This document shows positions 56,665 through 64,000 of a stretch of DNA of 64,000 nucleotides, in pieces. Each line of letters begins with the position of its first letter. The first letter of the stretch is position 1. The DNA comes from Russula earlei (taxonomy: Eukaryota > Basidiomycota > Agaricomycetes > Russulales > Russulaceae): positions 62,001 through 126,000 of the forward strand of contig JAGFNK010000031.1 in NCBI GenBank assembly GCA_025769875.1, in the 5' to 3' direction. The position numbers and the translations under genes are program-made. The notes under the pieces were generated by a model. It worked only from the letters and a program-made list of their open reading frames with translations. It made no database searches and was not told the origin of the DNA.

Positions 56665-59600
56665 ATGGCGACATCCCCACCCCTGTCCAGTCCTTCCCTT
56701 TCATCTAACCCTCATTTCTCCTCACAACATGCAAATGGACATCTACCGGCTAAGCCCCTCGTACCAGATGGCTCTTCTATCTCTCGACCAGATCAAAGGT
56801 ATCCCTCCAGCGTCGCAAGCACCCCAGAGGTCCAAATAAATGGCAGGCCCAGACAACCTCGACCTTCTTCCTCATCTGCATCTACAAGTACGCACGAGGA
56901 TACGACTTGGGGTTCTCATTTCTGGGTCACCCTCGTGGATCCACAGGTGAGTGTGACTGCCTTGTTGATCAACTATCGTCCGGCCTCATCGGCGTGCATC
57001 TGCACTCCATGCAGACCCAGGTTTCCTTCTTTGCATGCCCATCGACGGGACAGGTTTCATGGGACCCCCCAGTAGGGAACTTCGTGTACGTATTCACCTA
57101 GGTATCTCTTGCATGCCTGTCCCATGGATAAACTACTGTACAGATTACCTCCCAACGAGAGCGGTGAGTGGTGGGAGATTAGTGACGAGTCCCGTGGCGG
57201 TATTTCGTACTATTATCACACAAAGACGGGCGAAACAGTATGGGAAAAGCCCGACGGTTTTGTCATACCGTTAACAGTCCTTCAAGTACGTGCTCAGTTA
57301 CTCTCCGTTCTCTCGGATTTCAACTGCTGCTCATTAGAATACCGCTCTGGGTCGTCGTCTCTCAAAGACATTCTCTTCAGCCACAGACCAGAGCCCATCC
57401 TCGCGTGCAACATCAAAAGATCAACGTCCCGTGGTTCACCGTTCACGTTCACATGCGACCGAAGCCCGTGGTAATGGCCATTCCGCTGGCCGGCTACAGG
57501 CCTCTGCAAGCGGTCCCGCCCCCAGCACAAAGAAAAGTTCTGTCCCCACTGTGCGACGCAATCTTACTGCTGATTCACATTATACAACGCCAACGCGCCT
57601 GGCGCCCGCGCTCCCTCCCATCCCCGGCTCAGAGGCCAGCGCCCCGCCAACACCCACGCCTTCTCACCGCTCCTTCGTCCCTCCTCGATCACTACCTCAG
57701 TCGTTGACCGCTGCCGTCGAGCATATATCGCGGACGCCGTCGCAGTCTCCTGGGAACACAAGTGGCCTTAGTAAAAAATCTTCTGAGAGTGGTTACGCTA
57801 GCGCGCCAGAGTCGACCCATGTGAAGCCGAAGCTAAGGGTTGAATCGCCGGGTAAGAATGGTGTCTCAAAGGTGCCCGTGCGCTCCACACCATCAACCCC
57901 GACGAGAGGACCAACTGTCGCGGGTAAGGAGATCGGTCGGCCAGTGTTAGATATTGGTGTGTGTTGGTTGACTGGGGACTGAGGTTCATGTTGAGCGATC
58001 GGATCGGATGTATCCATAGATGCAACACACAAGCTTAGCCCCGTCAAAGCTCGAGCCGCTCGCACGCCTATCCTCGTTGATGCTCCACCCCTGTCCGCTA
58101 CTACCCGTAGTGTCAAGACTTTGAGTACTGGGTATGCCCTTTACGATCGCTTGATTCCCCTTCGTCGGACCTGAGTTTCTATTCCTGTAGTGTGCATCCT
58201 ATCCTGCCACACGACCTTGCTTCCGACATCCAGCAATTTGTCAAGTTCGAATTCGCCCAACAGTATTTCGCAACGCACCGCACGGGTTTTATCTTCAAGC
58301 GTAAGGTGCCCGTCGAGCAGATGATGACCTGGCAGCGTGGCCCTCTCGGTGCCCCCTTGCTGATTCCAACGCGGCCGCTACACAAAGATGCTCTGCGTAC
58401 ATTCCGTGCCATCCAGCGCCTTATGGGGGAGTGTGAAAAGCGTGCCACAACAACCGCTAATACATCTAGACTTGAAGAGGCCCGTTGGCTGCTCGGGGAA
58501 GGTCTCGCGTACGGCGAGCTCCGCGACGAAATCTACTGCCAAGTTATGAAGCAACTCACAAACAACCCAAACGCGTGCGTCCTTCGTATTTTGTGACTAT
58601 TTTCGACTTTAGCACGCCTACTTACCTTGCAGGGAGAGTACGTTCCGAGGATGGCAATTGCTTTGTGTGCTTCTAGTCACCTTCCCCCCATCAAAGAATT
58701 TCGAGCCATACCTACACGCCTTCCTCTCGCAGCGCACGGGAGTCACCGAGGGCCGTATCGATGTTCTCGCCAAGCACTGTCTCAAGCGTCTTGCGGCCAT
58801 AACGAAGAAGGGCCCCAGGGGCAAGCCACCGACGCTCGAAGAAATAGAGACGGCATCGGTATGCTTTCGCCTTAATACCACGCGCATGTGCTTTTGAAGC
58901 TGAGGTATCTGCAGGATGCAGCATTTAACCCATCGACGTTTGGTGAACCATTGGACGCCGTGTTCCGCTTACAGGAACGCACGTACCCAAAACAGAAGGT
59001 GCCGATCGTGCTACCCTTTCTCGCTGATGGGGTCCTCGCCCTCGGTGGTGCAAAGGCTGAGGGCATCTTTCGCGTGCCGGGTGACTCCGATGGTGTCGCA
59101 ACACTCAAGATGCGGCTCGATCGCGGCTCATACACGCTTGAGGGTATCGATGACCCGCACGTACCGGCATCATTATTCAAGCTCTGGCTGCGTGAACTAG
59201 TCGACCCGCTCGTACCGTCGGAGATGTACAACGATTGCATTGCGTTTGCAGATGATGCGGAAGCATGCTGTGCCGCGGTGGAGCGGTTGCCAACCGCTAA
59301 TCGCCGCGTTGTGCTGTTCGTCATCAGCTTTTTGCAACTATTCCTCGACGAACGTGTGCTGTCCGCTACTAAAATGACGAGCGCGAACCTCGCGTTGGTT
59401 ATGACGCCGAACCTGCTACGATGCGGGTCCAATTCGATGTCTGTCGTTTTCAACAATGCCCTGTGAGTGGTAGTTTGTTTGCTTGCTCTCCTATCTCGCT
59501 ACATCTTTATGCAGGTACGAGCAGGCATTTGTTCACAACCTCCTATTGCATCTCAAGTGCGGCGAGATCGACCCTCATTATACTCCTACCCATGGTCATG

Positions 59601-59665
59601 GTGCTGTACCTTCTGCTGCTCCGCCCCGCACTTCCAGATCACGTAACCGCCGTGCGCATCAATGA
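56665..59665 (+). CDS. Rho GTPase-activating protein with WW and MyTH4 domains
   Basis: Signalling protein that stimulates GTP hydrolysis by Rho/Rac/Cdc42-type GTPases. Domain order WW-MyTH4-RhoGAP matches animal Vilse/ARHGAP39. Starts at 56665 after a CT-rich leader. The N terminus is Ser/Pro-rich. A WW-like half ([18 protein letters not shown]) is followed by a clear WW domain ([28 protein letters not shown]). A long disordered Ser/Pro/Thr linker comes next. MyTH4: [35 protein letters not shown] and [19 protein letters not shown]. Rho[19 protein letters not shown], then [18 protein letters not shown] with the arginine finger, [18 protein letters not shown] and [12 protein letters not shown]. 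The basic C terminus ends at 59665. About ten exons, roughly 800 residues. The architecture is firm, small linker exons near 57960-58190 are approximate. Confidence 0.93.
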
Positions 59666-60471
59666 TTTTCATAGCGTGCTCGTTTTGTGGCCATTTTTGC
59701 CTGTCTCTTTCTTTGCTTGCTGTTGTTTCGAATGTTCTTTGTTGTCGTGTTAGGATACCACTACATGGTGGGTATGGACCACCAAGGGATCTCACGTTCG
59801 TGGTTTGATGTTCTCATCGCACCTTCATCGTCTTTTGCATTATTCGTCAGGTCTTATCAGTATTCTTTAATATACCACTGTAACTTTCATAGCGTCCGTT
59901 TGTGTCTCGGATGATTTTTGACTGCCGAGAGTACATATGCGGTCTTCCTCTGGGCCAGCCCATCTGAGAAGGATTTGGGAATTTCATCTTGAACCGACAG
60001 CGCACGGCGTCCGTCGGTACACCATGTGTATCTAACAGAAGAATCGACAAACGTTGGGTTCTCGCTGGTATTATGGGCCCTTCAATTTTGCTCTCTTTCA
60101 GCTGGGTGACAACGGAAGCACATCCACCACCTAAACGTTCTGCGTCGTTATGCCAGGGTCTCCCTTCATTTCTTGGCTTGCCCATCCTGGTAGGGACAGA
60201 AGGGGTATCATCCCTGCCAACGAGACCACATCGGGTGAATAGCCGTGACATAAGTCATCCCCGTATCACATCTCCCCTTCTTACCTGCATTGGTCCCATC
60301 GAATAGGCCACTGTGAGAACGACCGTTCGTTGGCTGGAATGGCGCTGGGTTTTCAAATCCGGTCTCATCGCGCTTTGTACTGACCTTAAGATCTGTGCGT
60401 GTGCCGGGACATCTAGCATCTCGAAATACAGTAATGTAATGGGGCAGTTGCGGTTATCGGATCTAATAACA
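59666..60471. other. Convergent intergenic region
   Basis: 3' flanks of the RhoGAP and DUF218 genes. A minus-strand open frame of 134 codons at 59847-60251 is not recognisable and probably chance. Confidence 0.4.
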
Positions 60472-61696
60472 CTATTTACCCCATGGAAGTGTGCCAGGGA
60501 AGATCTTTATGCCATCCTTGGGGCACCACTCGAACAGCTCGCGCAGTTCCGGCGCACCGACATGATAGCCATGACTTCGCATGTGAAAGTTCCTCCCGGC
60601 GCGTTTTTGGGTGAGGGGTGCATGACAGCCGTACAGGTCCACAGAGTACGGTGTGTATGCGTTTGCCAACTGACGTGAAACAAAAAAAAAAAAAAAAACG
60701 CTACATGAGACACGGAATAAGTGCGAGAACGAGAGAGAGAGACCTCGCCTGATGCCGCCTCGTGCTCGTCGGCCTCGTTCCCAAGGGGAATTCCCTCGTA
60801 TATGAATCGATGCTTGGGCCAGCGCAGCGCGAGTCGGTGCAGTCGTTCGAAGCGATAGTGCTTGAACCTGTGGCTGACGACGGTGATGCGCGTCGGATAG
60901 GCGCCTGTGATCTCGCGGAAGCGAGCGATGGAGAAGAGCAGGTTCTGGAACGAGTCGAGAGACGCGTCTTCCGTTGTCACTCGGGAGAACACGTCGATGG
61001 AGGGGAGAATGCCCGTCGCGCGAGCAAAGCGCAGATACGATTCGCCCTCCGACGTCGCGCTGTACGGAGAAGTGAAACCCCTGCGGTGATGGGACGAGGG
61101 GGCGGCCGTGCATCGTGAGCTGACGAGTGGCTGTACGCATGCCCCCCTCGAGAAAGCGACGCACCCACTGAATACGAGCAGCGCTCGAGGGTCCTCGGTC
61201 GCGATTTGAGCGCTGTTTTTTTTTTTTTTTTTGTTTCGAGTCCGAAGGGACATCGAGGATGAGAAGAAAGGGAGCCTTGAAACACCAAACACGCTCACCC
61301 GCGGGCTATGTGTGCGCGGAAAATGGACGGGCGCCGGCGTGCCCTCTGGTACGAAGCGAGCAGCCACGAATCCTCGACCTCCGCGTCTTGCGCGAGCGCC
61401 CCGATCCAGATCGCATGACCTGGAACGATGACGAGGTGATCGAGGTCCGAGACCGAGGGCGGTCGTTCCGGCAGCGTATCTAAGACGCTGCGCGGAGGTG
61501 GGACATTATGGTTCTGGAAGTAGAGGCGCAGATGGAGCAGGACGGAGCAGGACGCGAGGGCGATGAGGAGGAGGGCGCTAAAGTTGGTCAGGCGAGCTGG
61601 CGCACGGAGGATCTTTGGGAGCGAGCGCGGCGAGTGACTGAGACTGACGAGTCCGCGTCGTTGAAAGGTGACTGGAGCGGGCAGAAGCATTGTCAT
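60472..61696 (-). CDS. DUF218 (YdcF/ElyC-like fold) membrane-anchored protein
   Basis: Fungal DUF218 protein related to yeast YOR238W; function unknown, though the domain is shared with bacterial envelope proteins. Exon 1 starts at 61696 (MTMLLPAPVTFQRRG). It encodes one transmembrane helix (FSALLLIALASCSVLLHL), then DHLVIVPGHAIWIGA and YQRARRRPSIFRAHIARG. A tiny exon gives AQIATEDPRALLVFSG. The next gives GFTSPYSATSEGESYLRFA, TTEDASLDSFQNLLFSIAR and AYPTRITVVSHRFKHYRFE, with LALRWPKHRFIYEG. The last exon runs ANAYTPYSVDLYGC to ELFEWCPKDG and ends LPWGK-stop at 60472. All three splices restore family motifs in phase. About 325 residues. One intron ends in a long A run directly before its AG; another has a T17 tract. 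Confidence 0.9.
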
Positions 61697-63524
61697 TTCG
61701 CTTGACGCCCTCCGCGCCTCAAGCCCGTGTTCCAGCCAGCCCGTGTGTTGTTCGATATTTCCGCCACGCGCCGCATGCGCCCCTGATGACACGCCTTTCT
61801 CCTACCCTCGTTCGGCCAGCAAAAGGCGGCGCTTCCTCCGGCGACTGTCTCGTTTATCCGCGATGTCGCACTTCTCGACCTGCGGTTGGCGGCACTGTCG
61901 CATCACGTTGCTGCTACGCATATGGCCCACCGCGTCCGCACAAAATGAGATGACATGATTTTGCTCCCAATCTGTGCCGCTCCTGGGCGCGTAGCGTTTG
62001 ATTCAAATTCGAGGTGACGTCAAAATGCCAATATCACTGTCACGATTCCAGCAGGACTGCGTTGGCCACTATTCAGTCGATACTTGGATGGGATCTCAGC
62101 CACTCGCTTTCACTTGCAGCCATTGTGCGTGCAGAGGATTCATTTGGGGCATTCGGCAGCTAATGAGAGCGATCTAGTGGGCAGACCGAGTGCGTCACCT
62201 AGCAGAGTTCGGGTTCACTAGTCCCTTCCATTTCATTAATGCTCATGGCGGGTTCCTGTATGAGGTACAGGCACCGGTTTGGATATCCAGATAGCTCACC
62301 CAATACCTGCTCCGTTGATCTTGCATTGGAGGCTATGTCGTTAGGTCGCAACTCATTGTTGTTGGGCTAGGCCATATCAAGCATGCGTCCCGCGATAGTC
62401 AGCGCGATCCAAAATTACACCTACAGGGCCCAGTTTAAGTGAGTAAATCGGTTCACGACGACGTGCCCAACCCCCGGTGTCCTGACGTATCCTTATCGTA
62501 GAAGATTAGAACCTACACAGCTTTGCTCTTCATCAGTAATTGGTAAGAACCTTCGTCATATTTGCAGCCCCAAACCGACCACTACGATGCCCACAAGTCA
62601 CCGTATGGCTAGTACTACCAGCATTCTAGTTTTTGTCCTAAAATTAGAGACTTGCCAAGTTCTATTTTCTGGAAATCTAGGTCTAGCACACTAGTTTCAC
62701 ACCTGGAGCTAGAAAGGATCTGTCCCTATGAGATTCCCAATAGTTCCAGGTCTAATACTAGATCTAGATGGTCAAACAGGCAACAGGGACAGATCCCTTC
62801 TGGCAGGTGCAAAACACTAGAAATAGCAAAACACCTAGAGACAGAGACATGATCTCAAGCTAGAAAGATCCCATAATTGCAGGTATTAACATTCACAAAT
62901 CAGTGGCCACATCCTCTTCAAATTACCTCTCCTTCCCTTCACCTGGCCAACCTTCAGAGGCACACCGCGTGAACGAGCGAAGGTAAAAATCACACGCAGG
63001 AAAATGAGTGCAAAGGAAAAGGCACAGAGAGGAAAAGATGGGCACTCACATACAGGCACAATTGTTGCTGTTGTCGTGGCACTGGTAAAGCAATTGCTCA
63101 CCCCTCCACTCCTGCTTGCGCGGCACCAAGGCGTTTGCGTTCCTTGTTTCTCAATGACATCGGAGAGTGTCCCCTCCTGCCTCACCTTCTGGCACGCGCG
63201 ACTTCTGCGCGCTAAGCTTCGCACATGTGTTTTTCATTTCATTAACTTGTACCGTCTACGCGCTTCGTTGATGTTGGCATAAGGAGGTTCGTCCCTGATA
63301 TGTCTGCCTTGCAAATACACGAAAAATGGTCCTCTGAAAATCGCGTGCTCAGGCACTGACTAACTACCCTGGCACTTCTACAAACCTGCACGCGACCTGG
63401 GGCGAGCGCCGGGAGTGCTTGTAGATATCGTGCCCACCTACACTGATGGTGGTGCCTTTTTCCCATCTCCGTCATGGACACCAGCATGATCACAAATCAA
63501 CGCGCTCTACGGCAGTCCGCAAAC
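61697..63524. other. Intergenic with a CTAG-rich palindromic patch
   Basis: No supported gene. Minus-strand frames at 62886-63224 and 63242-63493 have no family signature. The 62600-62880 patch is described separately. Confidence 0.4.
62600..62880. repeat. CTAG-rich patch with inverted repeat, possible MITE-like remnant
   Basis: About nine CTAG tetramers within 280 bp in sequence visibly richer in A/T than its surroundings. GGATCTGTCCCT (62716-62727) is mirrored by its exact reverse complement at 62786-62797, so a stem-loop with a 58-base loop can form. No terminal repeats or target duplication were identified. Confidence 0.5.
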
Positions 63525-63873
63525 CTATGCCTTGGAATTTATCCATCGGATCTTTGTAACACTCAATTGTGCCTCTCCTTTCTTCTGACAAGTCCAGAGG
63601 ATCGCCAGTGGAAGGGCACAATAGGCCGGAAAATTCGCGTCTCTTGGGGCGGGATGGGTCAACAGTATCTCCAAGACTGCATTATCCGCGACTGATGTCC
63701 CGTTGACATGGACGAAAGAAGCCAACGCCTATGTTTGCGTGAGTGACTAGTCGATGTTGTGTTGACATTTGAGCAACGACATCGAGCCGTGTATCGCTGT
63801 AGACTGTCGTGTTGAACTGCTCGTCGGTCCAGGACTTGTGCATTTCGTCTTCGCCGTACTTCGATAATGCCAT
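63525..63873 (-). CDS. Possible 5' part of an unrecognised gene
   Basis: A minus-strand frame starting at 63873 (MALSKYGEDEMHKSWTDEQ, then FNTTVYSDTRLD) joins a second frame if a 52-nt intron (GTCGTT...ACATAG, about 63728-63779) is removed. The second frame reads ALASFVHVNGTSVADNAVL, then EILLTHPAPRDANFPAYCA. The junction keeps frame and the intron size fits this genome, but its donor is not the usual GTNNGT. No family recognised; the 3' end is undefined. Confidence 0.33.
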
Positions 63874-64000
63874 CTCAACTGTACGTCATCCTCTGGCTTC
63901 ATTATTCATCGGTGGAACAGATTGACGTGCAGCTCGCAAAGTTAAAGTACAACGCTATCTTTGGATGAGGGATGAGGTCATGTTATCTACTGTTAGCAGA

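Overview
The window is nuclear DNA of a filamentous basidiomycete, most likely an Agaricomycete. Genes are split by many short introns (about 48-80 nt) with GTNNGT donors. Families typical of mushrooms are present (a DUF6533 membrane protein, a fungal GPCR-like receptor, a hemerythrin-like protein, a Zn2Cys6 regulator). LTR retrotransposons fill the middle of the window. I saw no prokaryotic features, rRNA or convincing tRNA. All gene models were spliced by eye from frame continuity and splice sites. Several check exactly (whole-codon coding length for the UCH37, ATG5 and Mtf2-like models).

Left arm (1-36 kb). In order: DUF6533 protein (3.1-4.6 kb, +), 7TM receptor (5.9-8.0 kb, +), UCH37/UCHL5 deubiquitinase (10.8-12.0 kb, -), SLC35C2/Ymd8-type transporter (12.9-14.9 kb, +), Zn2Cys6 transcription factor (16.6-18.0 kb, +), ATG5 (19.0-20.3 kb, -), a gene-poor stretch (20.4-27.6 kb), CECR5/HDHD5-type HAD hydrolase (27.7-29.5 kb, +), hemerythrin-like protein (29.9-31.1 kb, +) and an Mtf2-like mitochondrial protein (33.4-34.7 kb, +).

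Middle (36.1-55.4 kb) is a nest of retroelements. An old LTR (family A) was entered by a complete Ty1/copia-type element (50367-54730, TSD AAACA). At its edge sits an LTR of family B, entered by a 10.15-kb Ty3/gypsy chromovirus (39323-49474, TSD CTAAC). That gypsy element was itself entered by a solo LTR of family B (TSD CGATT) and one of family D (TSD CCCTC), and its gag is broken by a further LTR-like block. The gypsy element has an 11-nt self-complementarity between the predicted transcript start and the primer-binding site, as in Tf1/sushi elements. It also carries extra coding sequence downstream of its chromodomain that includes a second CCHC knuckle. CpG-to-TpG/CpA decay is visible and accounts for most pol stop codons.

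Right arm (55.4-64 kb). A WW-MyTH4-RhoGAP protein (56.7-59.7 kb, +) and a DUF218 membrane-anchored protein (60.5-61.7 kb, -), then a CTAG-rich palindromic patch near 62.7 kb and a possible unrecognised gene at 63.5-63.9 kb.

The single-copy genes are unrelated housekeeping or signalling genes; I see no cluster. The most novel material is the gypsy element's extra 3' coding region with self-priming, and the three-ATATG stack of two LTRs at one target.
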